A stretch of DNA of 64,000 bases from Archilochus colubris (GCA_023079485.1 CM041083.1:103865054-103929053); one strand, 5' to 3'. Positions 36,928-50,600 are shown, counted from the first letter of the stretch. Notes: generated from the sequence alone by a model not told the origin. A program made the numbers and translations.

Positions 36928-37045
36928 CAAGTTACAGAAAGGTTGTGACATGCCCAAGATTATTCAAGTCAGTCTAAAGAGCAAGAATAGAACTCAACTG
37001 GTAACACAGTCAGACCTGTCTCATTTTCTTCCCTGCTGTGTTCCA
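36928..37045 (+). mobile_element. MIR-like (CORE-SINE) fragment, ancient
   Basis: The order of words matches the MIR core and 3' part: ACAGAAAGGTTGTGACATGC, CCAAGATTATTCAAGTCAGT (as CCAAGGTCACACAGC..AGT), AGCAAGAATAGAACTCAACT (as AGCTGGGATTCAAACCC) and CAGTCAGACCTGTCTC. Divergence is high, as expected for a SINE predating birds. The call rests on memory of the MIR consensus. Confidence 0.5.
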
Positions 37046-40000
37046 GCTGTCCTAATACTTGAGATAAATTGGTGCCTGCAAGAAACCCAGGGAGCTCAAA
37101 CTGAATGTGAATAAGATGTGGGGGATACAGAGAAGGAAAACAATTTGAGGAGCAAGCTGAAATTACAGCTATATTTTTGACTGAGAAGAGTCATCTGAAT
37201 GTTGAGAAAATATCCTAATTTTTCAGTGCTTCTTTGGAAAGAAATAAAGTATCTAGAGGAATACTTCTTCCATCTCTTTCTTGAGTGATAAGATTTTGTA
37301 TTCCATTGTATTCTTTGTGTTCTATTTCTAAGTCTTATTAGAATAAAGACTTTCTCATAAAGTCCACAGCCAGAACAGCACCAAAAAACATCCTTAGGCT
37401 TAACAGGAAAGGCAAAATCTCTTCCTTATGGTACATTCCCTCTTCTAAGAGGAGTGACCCCTCTAATCATGCCTGCAATAAGCCTTGGGAAAAGGATGCT
37501 GTACTGAAGCTTCACAGGAAAAGTTGTCATCATCTTCTTCAGGAACAACTATGGAACCAGAAAATCAGTTTTGCTTCTAGGAACTGCTCTGGGAGACGCA
37601 GGGTCTGAAGAGGCCTCTTTTTTGAAGGGGTGGGTGATGTTTGCTTGTTTCGTAATGTGCTTTCATGCCACTTTCTAACTTGAAGGAAAGGAGCTAAGTT
37701 TGTTTCATCCAGCTTTGTCCGGGGGCTCTGCAGCTAGACACCTGCCCAGGTTATGGTTCATCAATACAGATTCTGAGCAATTTCTAAATACAAGTACTAA
37801 GCTGCAGAAATTCTCACTAGCAAGAGACTCTCTCTTGTCCCTTTGCTGAGGACCATAAGGAGCCTTATGTTCCATGGAGTGGTACTAATAAAACTAATGG
37901 TGCATGTACACTTACAGAGTGCTTGTAGTACAGCATAAACTTAAGCTTTGCCTCTGCTTGTGTATCTCACGAGAACTGTCTTTCAAAAAAGCTTGTTCCC
38001 TGTCCAAAGAAAAGTGCCAAGCTATCAAAAAGAGCCTTATTTAACACCACTGAAGTTAACAGAAATTTTGCAGTGAGCTTCACATAGACCAGCACCTGAC
38101 TTCCAGCCCAAAAAAACGTGAGGCTGGTGTGCTCTGTAACGTATCCAGCGTTCTTGCTTCTATAGAGTGCATCACAAGTTCCTCCTTGCAACAGTCTAGA
38201 GTTTCTCTCCAATTGAAACAAAAAATAAGAAGGAAAATGAGGAAGGAGGTTGGTCCTCTGACAGGATGCAGCGAGGACATAGCCTTGATGTGTGCCTGGA
38301 CCCAGCAGCTGGGAAACATTCCCATGTCCTGCAGTCAAGAAATAACAAGAATTAAGAATCTAGTGGAGAAATTTTGCAGAGAAAGTATGACTTTATCAAG
38401 CAGAGTATTTCTGATTTCAGATGTGGATATGAATTTTGAATGCCACAGAGTAGGTTTTCTTTCTCTGTATCCACAAGGCCTTCTTCTTGCAGGTTATGAT
38501 TTTCCATTGAAAAGATAAGTTAGTACTCATTGCTAGTGGAGAGTAAACGATGTTGCTGATTACTAGGCCTGAAATCAGACTTCATTTGATAATATTGCAA
38601 TTTAGACAATTTGCTGAATGCTTAAACTTGTAAGAAAGGAGTAATACATTAGTGATGTACTGCTTCTCTGAAGGTAATAGGTTTAAATGAAAATTAAGTC
38701 GTATGAACTGCCACAGTGGGGTTAAAACAGCATTAAGAAATATTACATAGAACATGTAGCAACCTAATAGTGTAACTGCAAGATCAAGGACAGTACTATA
38801 AATACAGAAAGCCAAGAAGTTAAAACGCTGATACTATATCAGAACTCAATAAATTGTTTTATTCAATAAATAGATTGATATACTAAATAAAATGCTTTTA
38901 TTACATCATCCCTTCTTCATCTTTGCTTTCTGTTCCTCACACTTAGAAAGTAATTGCTATCTTGCATAAGATCTGTAGTGTCAGTGACAAATGCAAAAGA
39001 GTCATTGTAAAGACTAAGGAGAACTAGTAACAGTTACTATTTTATAATAATAATCTTGCACAACCATTCCCTCTGATGGGTTATGGGGTTTTCATTCCAC
39101 TTTGGTACCTATAAAACTGTTGTTTTAAAACTCCTGTTGCATTAGAAAACAGTTATGCATGAGGAAAGCAACCATGTGCAGGCTGCAGATAAAAAGTAGT
39201 AATACACAGGTAATGACAATGTTAAGCAGCTTCACTATCTTGTCAAATGCAGTCATACAATTACAATTACTGGAGTCACACTATGATATGTATTTGTTGC
39301 ATAATTACTAGGAGTTTCACTTCTACACAAGGCATTGATGCTTCCTCTTTAAATGCTACTGAAAACAATCCAGTATATAATAACCTGTGACAAGAATTAG
39401 ACTTCAAGACAAAAAGGAGTTTCATAGTAATTCATGTTGAATCATTTATCTGACAACAGGGACTAAATAAAAATACTGAAATGAGAAGCTGTAACTGCTT
39501 GAGGGGATGTAGCTGTAGCTGGAAATTTGGGAGGAAACTATGCTGTGAGGGTTTATACAAATCTCTGAGAAAGGATCAGGCAGACAAAACAGAACTTAGA
39601 GCAGCTTATTATGATCCAGTGCTTTAAGAGTATCACGACAGTTAATATATTACCTTAAAACAAATTTTAAAGTATACTGTAAATTGCTGATATATGCAAG
39701 TAAAGTGAACCAAGACAAATGAGAAGATTATAATCTAGTATGCTTAGCCAATAGAAATCTAGTTAAATCAAACCAACTCCATCAAACTTTCAAATGCATA
39801 TACTAAAAGGAAATTAATTTTCTCCATAATAGTCTAAGAGGGCATTCTTACCATACAAAATTAAAAAAAAAACAACTTGTTTTTAAAGAAATGCATAACT
39901 TATTTTGCTCTTATTCTTAAAGGTTTTTTTACTACTCCTTTTTCTGCTTTTTCAAGAAGGTTGATGCAAAGAAAATTAAAATTGCAAGGTTTTTAAATTA

Positions 40001-40872
40001 AAAAAAAATTAAAGTTCTAGTTTTACTCTTAGAATACATGAAGAATATATTAGTATTTGGTTTTATTTCTAAAGATTAAACTAGTATTATGGCATTTAAA
40101 ATTATCTTAACATATCTATAAATATTTAGTAGTCATAAACACCCACATTTATTTTTCTAATAGACTATATTGTCAACATTTTTGCAGCTGGTTTAGTGGT
40201 GCTCTGTTTTCAGTTAAAAAAAAAGGCATAAATTCATTTATTAAAACTGGTAGTAATATATTGGTTTGCACTGTATGAGGAAGTGAAAAATTTCCATACA
40301 CATATACGCATTCTCTCCACTTCTTCAATTCTCTTCCACTCTGTTCTCTAGATAAAATTTTTGTCACCATAATAGAAATTGGAAAACCAAAAATTTTTGA
40401 AACCTGAGAACCATACCCAATGTAGTTAAAGCCATTAATAACTAGTATCTTATGGAAATGACAACATGGTCATGCAAGAACATCTTACTTATTTTCATGA
40501 TTGAGTAAACTGTAAAGATCTTATCATGATCTGTTTGTTTCTTTCGCATTTTTCCCCTACTATGGTTTCTGGAGAAGGGATTATTGTTGTTTTTTCTGGT
40601 TTTCAATTTGTCAGTGGGAAAAACTATTAGCGTTTGTGCTTCCCATTCTTAGGCAGAAGGAGTAATGGAAATTTTTCAAGCAATATAACTGAATTTCGTT
40701 TTCCAAAAAGCAACCATTGAGGTTATGGTCTTCCTCAAAACACTTTTATTTTGTAACACTCTCAATGCAAATAAGTGAAGTATCTTAGATTTAATTGGAG
40801 AATCAAACCAGGGCATACAGCTTGTGACATTCTGTCATTGTCTGGATCAGCATTCTCTTGTGGAACTGGACA
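37046..40872. other. AT-rich non-coding DNA, no gene seen
   Basis: Overlapping frames of 123 (minus, 37967-38338) and 129 codons (plus, 38129-38518) share the same slightly GC-richer stretch, have no recognised domain and cannot both be real. Nothing else was recognised. Confidence 0.45.
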
Positions 40873-41203
40873 TTTGTATGTAGCAAGATGAACCTCTTTT
40901 AGGTCACAGAGCTTCAAGGTCCAACCAGGTGTTCCAGCAGAGACTCACAAGCCTATAGCCCTCAGGGTTGACTGATTCGGTTGACTGGCTCGGTGCTGTT
41001 GCTCCAAGAGCGACTGACCTCCCTGCTGGCTAGCTCAGGACTGAGCTGAGCCTGTGCTTCAAGCCTCACCTTTTATTGGCCCCCTAATCCTGCTCATGCG
41101 CAGTGGGGGCCCACCTTAATTAGGCACAGGTGGGCTTAACACAAGCTCATGCCACTTCCTGGGAATTAGTGGCACCTGGTTGCCTTATTTCACTACATTT
41201 ATA
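40873..41203 (-). mobile_element. Solo ERVK-like LTR, minus strand
   Basis: The LTR proper is 40879-41197 (319 bp). On the minus strand it starts TGTAGTGAAATAAGGCAACC and ends GCTACA, with perfect TGTAG/CTACA ends. TTTGTA (40873-40878) and TTTATA (41198-41203) flank it, a 6-bp target duplication with one change. AATAAA occurs at 41072-41077 (minus), following GGGGGCC; it may be a TATA-like or polyadenylation signal. The first 125 bases match the palindromic element at 3449-3657. Short length, TG/CA ends and 6-bp duplication fit ERVK-type (class II) elements. No internal sequence is present. Confidence 0.75.
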
Positions 41204-43564
41204 TATTTGACATTTTTAAGTCCCAGGTTTCATGCAAGTGCACGTGTTCTTTGGCATGAGTGGGAGGTGAAGTGTCACAAGGGACCCAGAGTATACTTAT
41301 TGAAATGAACAGTGTAAAGCATTGAATGACAGGATTTCTTTGAGGATGGTGAGTCAATTTTAACAATTGAGTTAACAAAGGAAATACATATGGTTTGCTA
41401 GCTCAGAACCTTATTATTAACAACAAATAATATATTATTTTACTTCTTTGTGCTTGTATATAAATAGAGAGATTTGCCCATTCTTTCAGAGGGACTGGGC
41501 TCAATATGCCAGGAAAATCTTCTCAGTAGGAATGAAATATAGGAAAATAATATTATATGTTTAAGGTTTTGTGAAAATAACACTTTTTCTAAAATCACAG
41601 AAAGATTTATCAAGTTTTGAAATGCATATAGCTCAAGGACAAGGCAACAACTAAGAACAAACTTTTTGTTTTATAAGCCACCATGCAATTAATAAAGTTC
41701 ACTCCTACATTTCAATAAGGTAAAAAGTATTTTGAGTTAAGTTTCCAGTGGAAGGTAGACCTGATTTGAACAAAAATTTGGAAGAACTGGTCACAGTCAT
41801 CACTCAGTATCAATGTAAACAACCTTTCTGCTCACACATAATTTCTAAAGAGTTGAATGATTTCAGAACATTCAGCCTAAGGGGAGTATGGCTGGGAAGG
41901 AGGAGGTGATGAACTGTCATTTGGCTACTCACTGTTGGCTATTGGCACATCATTGTATTCTGTTAGTCATTTAAATCTCATGTCATTGTTCTGCTTACTG
42001 ATTTATTGAGAAAAGAAGTTTTGCAACTAAAGTGTGATGAAAACTCCTGTTGCCACAGGATAGTATGTTTCGTGTGATAGTATGGATATTTCTACTTAAT
42101 AACAGGCTTTTTTAATTAAAACATTTATGCAAGCAGTAATCTATTAATTCAAGTGGTTTCAAATAGCAATAAATAAATGTCATAAATAAATCAAAGTGCC
42201 ATGTGGTTATCAAAGAAATTTTATTTTTCAGTGTTCTGCTCTACTTAAGGTTTACTAATCCAAGTATAATTGATTTGTCCTGTGTCACTGATAAGTTGTT
42301 TATGACTCAAATTTCAGAAGTACTGTGAAAATTAAACTATAGCTCCTATTGATTTGGTAAGCTGTGTACACCCAATATCTCTGAGCCTCCCCCACACCAT
42401 AATAGTGCCTGTAAAATCATAGAATGAAAGTAATAATTCCTAACTTTCCTAGAGGCTGCCATAACAAAAAAAGCTATTAATATTTTATGCAGATATGAGA
42501 ATCTATAAATCTGTCTAGGTGTCAGATTTTTCCAAGAGAAGGAAAAAAATCTCTGGTCTAATATATCTTTAAATGCACCTCCTTGGCTTAGTAGACAAGA
42601 CCTTATACAAAGTACTCCAGATATTCAGTGCTGTAATTGAGGTACAGAAGTTAAGTACTTTGGCTTTGATCTACTGAAAATGTTGCAAATAATGATATTA
42701 ATGGTTTTGCTTGTCCCTTTGCTTGTCCCTATGCACATTGCCAAAGGCTGAAGACCACTGTTTTTTCTAAGACAGAGAATGGAATAAAGCTGAGCCAAAT
42801 TCAGCTCCTATAAAAGACATGTATGTGGTCTTTACTGTATCTCAGGCTTTTAGTCCATACTGTGCATGCAGAAATATTGCTCACACTATCTGATATGAAG
42901 ACTATCTACTATTAATCTGACATGCAGATAAATCATGTATCAAGTGTGATAAAAGTTCTGAACACACCACTGAACTTTCAGAAAAATTATATTTGCTTAA
43001 ATTTTAACTTGTTTTAATTTTCCTAGGAAACTTCTTTTTCTTCTCAAGTATACTTGACATTTTTTAATTTGCCTTATTCATTACTCAAATAATTTTTCTA
43101 ACACTGCCTATAGTGAAATCTTTCTCTCCAAAGATGAAGGGATTAAAATTCTATAGCATGTGTTCTTTCAGTGATAAAGTAGGATGATATCAAGTGATTA
43201 TTGCAGTTCCTATTGGAATTGGTAGGTCCAAATCATGAAACAAAGAAACACATGGAGCTAAGTTCTCTTCGTCTTAACTTCTTACTGTGCAGAAACTGTT
43301 ATATGTTGATTATTCATATGAACTGACATGTTGATTGCTTGATAAATCCTAGATTGGATAAAACAGACTTAAAAATTTTGGCTGTTTACAGACAACGCAA
43401 CTACTTTCTGTAGGGAAGAATAGGTTTGATATGGAGCTAGATACTTACATAACGTCTGAATTTCAATCCCTCATTTTTAAAATAATCAAAGTAATATTTC
43501 TTGAAGCTTTTATGTGAAAAAGTTACTTGATATCTTACTTAAATGAAGGTGATATGGAAGTAAG
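41204..43564. other. AT-rich non-coding DNA, no gene seen
   Basis: Nothing certain. A weak MIR-like stretch may lie near 42630-42700 (GAGGTACAGAAGTTAAGTAC), too short to call. Confidence 0.45.
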
Positions 43565-44830
43565 TCATAGAATCATAGAATGGCTTAGTTTGGAAGGGAT
43601 CTTAGATATCATTTACTCCAACCTCCCTGCCATGGGCAGAGACACTTCTCATCAAGACAAGGTTGCTCAAAACCTCATCTAGCCTGACCTTGAACACCTC
43701 CAGGGAGGGGGCATCCACAACTTCTCTGGGCAATCTGTTCTAGAGTCTCACCACCCTTGTACTAAAGAACGTCTTCCTAATATCCAGTCTAAACCTATTC
43801 TTCTTCAATTTAAAACCATTTCTCTTTGTCCTATTGTTGGACACTCTTATGAATAGTTCTTCTCCAGCTTTCCTGTTGGTTCCCTTCAGGTTTTGGAAGG
43901 CAGCTATAAGGTCATCTTCTCTTCTTTAGGCTGAACAGTCCCAGTTCCCACAGCCTCTCCTCATAGCAGAGGTGCTTGAGCCACTGGATCATCTTTGTGG
44001 CCCTTCTCTGGACTCATTCCAAGAGATCTATGTCCTTATGGTGGGGAATACCAGAACTGGATGCAGTATTTGAGGTGGGGCCTCACAAGTGCAGAGTAGA
44101 GGGGAAGAATCACCATTATTGGTCTTCTGGCCATGCTCTTCTTGATGCAACCTAGGACACAGTTGGCCTTCTGGGCTGCACGAGTGCACTGCTGGCTCAC
44201 ATTGAGCTTCTCATCAATCAACACCCCCACCAATACCAACCCACTCTCTACCCATCTTGTAATTGTGCCTGGGGTTGTCCTACATCTCATCCAGACTTGT
44301 TGAATCTCATGAGACTGATACTGGTCCATCTTTCAATCTTGTTAAGGTCCCTCTGGATGGCATCCCTTCTCTCAAGTGAATCCACTGCACCACACATCTT
44401 GGTGTCATCATCAGACTTACTGAGGGAGCACTCAATGCCACTGTTCATGTCACTGACAAAAAGATGTGAAACAGCACTGGACCTAGAACAGACCCCTGAG
44501 GAACATCACTTACCACTGGTCTCCAGGTGGACATTGAGCTGTTGATCACAACTATCTGAGACCTTCTATCCAGCTCCTTATCCATCATGAGGTCCATCCA
44601 TCATATCATATCGTGACTTCTCTCTTGGTGAGTACAAGGTCTAGCATGGCACCTGTGCCTCGCTGGTTTCTCTATTGCTTGAAGAAGGACGTTATCATTG
44701 ATGCTTTCCAGGAATCTCCTGGATTGGTTGTGCTTTGCTGTGTTGTTTCTCCAACTGACATTAGGATAGTTAAAGTCCCTCATTAGTACCAGGGCTTGCT
44801 AATGAGCAGTCTCAGCCTGCATGTTTTCTT
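43565..44830 (-). mobile_element. CR1 LINE with internal deletion (endonuclease joined to RT palm)
   Basis: The 3' end is complete: the plus strand begins TCATAGAATCATAGAATGG (43565), then the TTGGAAGGGATCTTAGATAT block. Going upstream on the minus strand come ORF2 C-terminal blocks, [18 protein letters not shown], and the late RT palm with [16 protein letters not shown] and KSDDD (FADD box degenerate, 44404-44415). Near 44600 this joins directly to the endonuclease end: MRDFNYPNVSWRNNTAKHN and SRRFLESINDNVLLQAIEKP (44640-44780). The pre-RT linker, RT fingers and first palm motif are missing. Frameshifts and stops are present. Confidence 0.93.
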
Positions 44831-46929
44831 GGTCTTATTTTGATGAGTCAAGCAATTCTGACAAGTTCTGATAGAGAACAAGGAGGTCCCAAAATAGTCC
44901 ATTCCCTAGCGCTCTTGTGTTCTTTTTTGTTTATTCCCTCATGAGAACCATGGGATATGACTGTAGATATGACTACAGCTGCTGCTGCACCCTATTAGGG
45001 CAGTGACTACTTCACATCATCAGAGAACGGACCTGTGACCATATCGTCATAACATTTTCCTACTGAAAACCAAACAACTGTTTTAAAAACTGTTAACTTT
45101 CATACTGTAAACTCTATTGTAGGAAGAATGATGGATAACTTCTCATTATACAAACAAATATTTTACCCTGAGGCAAATCTTCATGTTGACTTTCCCATGA
45201 CCTTTAAAGTGCTGGGTAGACCACAACTCTGTTACTGCATCTGAGATACACTGGATGAAAACTCATGTCTGTGTCTCGGTTTGAGTGTACCATTCAGAGT
45301 ACTGCCTACAGAATCTGCCTCCTTTGGCAGTTTATCAGAAATCACATCTAGTGACCTTCATATTTAAAATAAATCAAATGCTAAACATTAAAAAGGAAGC
45401 AGGTCATGCCTACCTTTTCTTCTGAACTTTTTAGCTCAGCTGTTGACTGCCATAACAAAAGACAGAGGTGATATAAATACAAAGGGCCTCTTCCCTTCAG
45501 ATTATTTCCTTTGCATGCCTTTTCAAAACTGAACTTGTTTCACAGAAGATACCACAAAATATTATAGTTTCCCTACACAAGATAATGAATTTATTTTCTC
45601 AGTAGCTTTGGGTTTTTTCCACTGTCTAAATATGTTTATTCTACTGTTTTCTCAGTTGGAGAACAGCACGTACTTTTTAATATATTGTATTACTAGAGCA
45701 ATCCAGAATGTCTGTCTTAATTATGAGAGAAAATACTGTTCTTCATGTCTCAGAGAATTAGGTTAGTGAACATTGCATAACAATAATTAATGAATGACCA
45801 AGTTACTTCATTGCTTGTGGGAATTATGACAATTTCATTTATATTTTTCAGTGTAATATTTACCATATTTATTGTGAGAGTTTCATTAGTCAAAAAAATG
45901 TTAAGCATCAGTGGAAAGAAACATGAGACCATCACAACAAAGCTTGTAGTAAATACTGCAACGTATTCACTTTTGAAGACACACATCAAGAGCAGATAAT
46001 ACTATGCACGTCCTAGGACCCAAAGAAGTTGTAATTCAAACTCTTAAACTGTCAGCTGCTTTGAAGCCCTCAGTTTGCATGCATGAAATGTTTTAAGGCT
46101 ATTGGAAAAGGTCAGAGTCCTTAAAAAAAAACCAAAAAAACCAAAACAAACCAAAAAAACCCCAGGAGATTTATCTCCTCCTTATAAAAGTAAAAGCATG
46201 ATAAAATAGAGTTTCTTCTGTCCTTGGCACTTTGGAAAAAAACCTAAGGATACAGCACGTTTACTGTAATGAGATTCTGAAGTTTTTATACAGTCAAATC
46301 ACCTCTTGCCTTTGACAATAGTCCCTTAAAAGCTACTTCAGCTTCCTCTGAGTCAGTAGAAAACCTTCTAGTGATTTCAGGAGGATTGGATGAGCTTTTA
46401 AATGCAGTTATCCAGATGCACAATTAACAGCCAGAAAAGCACATTCTATAAATTATTTCACTATTTAGGGAAACATTTAGCGTGTCCTAGTAATACCAAT
46501 TAACTGGGAGAAGAATGACTCATCCAAGACTTCTCTAAACCATTAAGTCAATATCTGACTCACTTTTTGTGGTATGAAAAATGGGCCATACACTAAAATT
46601 ACTCTGGATTTTTATCAGATCATCCAAACTGTATCAAAATGAATTGCAAATGAGGCACAAAATTGTGGTGAGAAAGAGTCAAGTTACAGTAAATTAACAA
46701 TATGGGTTAATCTGCTATACAGCCAGCATGCCACTGCTGCTGGAGACACAGGATGCTTGATCTCACAGCCAGGGCCCTCAGCCCCTCTTTGTCAACTGCA
46801 CTGGTTTCCCTGCACTGATGGGCTCAAGGGCCATTTCCAAATCCCTGGCAGCCACATCCCTATGTTTTTATAGCCCATAAAACCTGGGAGACACCCAGAT
46901 GTCTTTTTTCTGATGCTTAAGTGGATGAG
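44831..46929. other. AT-rich non-coding DNA, no gene seen
   Basis: A/C-rich tract at 46122-46165. A GC-richer stretch at 46735-46900 precedes the next CR1 and may belong to it, but I cannot match it. Confidence 0.45.
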
Positions 46930-47635
46930 GGGTAGTGGGAATTGAGGTTTAAAGGCCAAATGCCGGGTCTTGCACCTGGGTCATAACAACCCCATGGTAA
47001 GCTACAAGCTTGGGGAAGTGTGGTTAGAGAGCTGTAAGTTGGAAAGGGACCTGGGGGTGTTGGTTGACAGTCGACTTAATGTGAGTGTGTGCAGGTGGCC
47101 AAGAAGGCCAATGGCATCCTGGCTTGTATTAGGAACACTGTGTCCAGCAGGAACAGGGAGGTGATCATTCCTCTGTACTCAGCTCTGGTGGGGCCACATC
47201 TTGAGTCCTGTGTTCAGTTCTGGGCCTCTCACTGTAAGAGGGACAGAGAAGTGCTGGAGCATTTCCAGAGAAGGGCAACAAAGCTGATGAAGGGCCTGGA
47301 GCACAAATCCTGTGAGGAGAGGCTGAGGGAGCTGGGGGTGTTCAGTCTGGAGAAGAGGAGGCTCAGAGACCTCAGAGCTCTTTTCAGCTGCCTCAGGGGA
47401 GGTTGGGGAAAGGAGGGATACAGCCTCTGCTCCTGTGTGAACTGTGACAGGACCAGAGGGAGTGGATGGAAGCTGGGAGAGGGTAGATTTAGGCTGGATG
47501 TTAGGAAACATTTTTTTCACTGAGGGGGTTGTCAGGCCTGCCTGGGAATGGCCTGCCCAGGACAGTATTGGAGTCACCATTCCCAAAAAGCCTGCATTCC
47601 CTGTGATGCTGTGTTCTCTGAGGGCACCAAAAGAT
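46930..47635 (+). mobile_element. CR1 LINE fragment, ORF2 C-terminus, 3' UTR missing
   Basis: Starts in the post-RT part ([17 protein letters not shown], then [16 protein letters not shown]), shifts frame, then [74 protein letters not shown] and [11 protein letters not shown] (open 47089-47523). Similarity fades near 47635 in the C-terminal GVTIP-like block. The 3' UTR and ATTCTATG repeats are absent, so a later deletion has taken the 3' end. Subfamily appears the same as the 20118 copy. Confidence 0.92.
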
Positions 47636-50600
47636 CTGCTAACTTGAGATCAAGTTCATTTCTACTTTGGTATGGAAAGCAGCATTCTTTCAAAATGCTG
47701 CAAAATGCCCTGAAATTGAGGCCACAGATTATATAATACGAACATGAGAAAATTCATTCTTTGCCTTTGAGCAGAGCAATTTGCAGCCTGTCTGTCTAGC
47801 AGCAGTAGCATTATTCTCAGTCTGACCATTAGCAGATCTATAATAATGTGTGGTTCTGTATGCAGCTCATTTCCATCAGAAGCAGAACAGGTATGTGTGA
47901 AGCATTACATATTTTTATGTGTGCTGATATATATTTACATATATACCTATATACCTATATGTATGTGTGTTCATACACAGATTAGTCTCCTGCCATGCAT
48001 GAAATGCTTCCAGTTCTCTTCAGCTCATTAAAACTCCTTAGAAACCTGGAGCTTAGCATTTTTCTGGGAGCCAGAAGGTGGCAAACCCTTTGGTCTGGCT
48101 ACCGCCTTAGTGTTTGGCAAGCAACGAAATGTGAATGTAAGCCATAAACTGGTATGCTAACATTTCTGTGAAAATAACCTCCAACTGTTTTGAAACAGAT
48201 TCTGTTTGTAAATAGAACTTGCTACTCTTTGGATGCAGATTACTTCTAGTCTATCAGCTCTCTCCTTTTTATTTCAATGTTGTATTTCACTGGTAAAGAA
48301 TTGTGAGCATTGAAAGTCAGGGCCTACTTAAGCAACATTTAAATGTCATCCTTTCTGTAGGTGCTATATTTTCTCCTTTATAATACAAAATATGAACACA
48401 GAAAATTCAGGACTCTACCAGATATCTTGGCCATTTAGGTTTATGAAAAAGTCAGTGAATAATACATCAAGATGAAACTCAATAATACTACTTTATTTCT
48501 TTTAACATACACATTCTATATTCACTAAAAAGATGACACTAGATCCTGAAGTATGAATATACATCCCATTATGCAATTCTAATGTGTTACTTGCCAGGAT
48601 TAAAATACTGGCGTATTCCCTTTCTGAATCAGTTTCAGAATGACAAGAAAACTTTCAGGCTTGAGCTGAAAACGTTTTCATTATTTGTTTTTCTTTTTTT
48701 CTTAAATCAAAACCTAAAATGATTCCGCTTGATAAAATGTAAAAAAGAAAATAATTTTCCTTGAATTACACTTTGAACCAAAGTAGTGTTTTCAAGATTT
48801 CTGAAAAGTAATTTTTAAATTTTATTTTATTTTATTTTATTTCTTATAATGTAATTATGAAGATAAGGGTGTGAAAATTTCTTGTTAAAATGTCTCCAGA
48901 AAAGACATTTTAATCTATCTGGAAGAGAAACATAGTACTATGTTTAGAGAATGAAACTTTAAGTGTCTTGAAAGTAGAATTAGATTTCTGTGATTAATGT
49001 TTGTTCTGCCCCCTTGTGGTAATGTTGTCCAGTAGGACATAGGTATGATTGTCGATTTTTAAAATATCTGTAACTATTAAAAAAATTTGCCTTACCATGT
49101 AGTTCAAGTGATGCATTTTTCCCAGATCTGAGAACACAATGAAAACAAGGACAGAAGGAAAAATGTTCTCATCTATAGAAGTCTTCATATATGAACAATG
49201 GATAGATGAATGGTTTAAATTCAAAGTAGTATTCCAAAAGGATATGTTTTAAAGTTATGAAAGAAAGCTCAGAAACTTTAAATATAATTCATAATTTATT
49301 CAGAAAGTAATAATAATATTAATGAGATAAAAATAAAGATTTTCAACTTTAAACGCAGCTTTTCTGATGTGGTTTTACATGGCTGCTTTTCTTTTCCACA
49401 AGAAAAAATCAATCACCTTTCGAGTTTAATCCACCCAAAGCCAAAATCCATAATGCAATTCTATGTGTTTGTAAGATATACCATTTTTTCATTTATATTA
49501 ATACATTCTGGAAATATTTCATTTAATTTTGGAAAAGTCCTAGAGTTATTTTGTCACAGATTAGTTCTCAGTCAGGGTGTCAGATTTTTAAACCACAAGA
49601 TAAAATATTATACCAAGTCAGTAACTCTCCTGTTAATGATGATTTGTGATTTAATTTTGACTTAATCAGAATTAGCTGATCTTAAAGAAAAATTTTCTTG
49701 GCCCTTTCCTGTTTCTGTTAAGCAGAAAAGATAATAATAATAATCCTTAATTTACCTTCAAGCTTTCAATAGAAAATATATAAAATTTCTTCATAGATTA
49801 ATCACCTTTCATTTCCAGTTTAAAGAACCAATCAATGGCACATGTTAAAAATGTATTTAAAGTAATAAAATAAGTATTTTTATTGTTGGTCGCTATTAAA
49901 AAAAAAAACTTTGCCCCATAATTCATATTTTGTTTCAATACAGCATAAAAATAACTTATCTGGTTTTTTTTTGTTTTCTTTCTTATTTTTTATATTTCTT
50001 ATTTTTTTATTTCTTTCTTATTTTTTATAGTGGTGCTGCAAATTCTAGTAAACAATAGTAAAGAATTTCAATGCATGCAGAAAGCTAAACTAAGTCTCTC
50101 TCATCCATACATACACAGTCACAGGGCATGTAATATTAAACTCTGTATAAGCACCTTTTTTGTATGAGACAGAAAAAAAAATAATCTATGTCTAATTTTT
50201 AACCCAAATCAGTTCCTGTTCTTGATCCATAATGGCCCTGTAGCAACTGAACTGTACAAAAGCATTGGATGGGTAGGTAGCAAACCATAGTCTGTCACCC
50301 GACTAAGCTCTAACACCATCATGGTGCCTGTGCAAGACATTATGTTTTCAACCTAATTGCCAAGATCAGCCTCTAGAATCAAACTCTTTTGTCACTGATG
50401 TCCCCTTCAACCCAAATTAGGAATATTTTAGCTTAGTACAGTAATAGCTGTCCCAAGGAAAAAGTTTCAAAGAGATTTAATGTATAAAAATTAAGCTGCT
50501 TAACTAAAAGTGAGAATTGTTAGAAAAGTTACAATGTTATCTAACATATCTTTCAAATGGAGAGCCAAAGTCTTGTTCGGTATAGATTAAGATGCTGAGC

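Noticed and set aside
37967..38518. Overlapping frames of 123 (minus) and 129 (plus) codons
   Set aside because: They occupy the same bases on opposite strands, have no recognised motif and cannot both be coding.
42630..42700. Second MIR-like fragment
   Set aside because: Only one short word (GAGGTACAGAAGTTAAGTAC) fits; too little to call.
47089..47523. 144-codon plus frame as a gene
   Set aside because: It reads as CR1 ORF2 C-terminus throughout.
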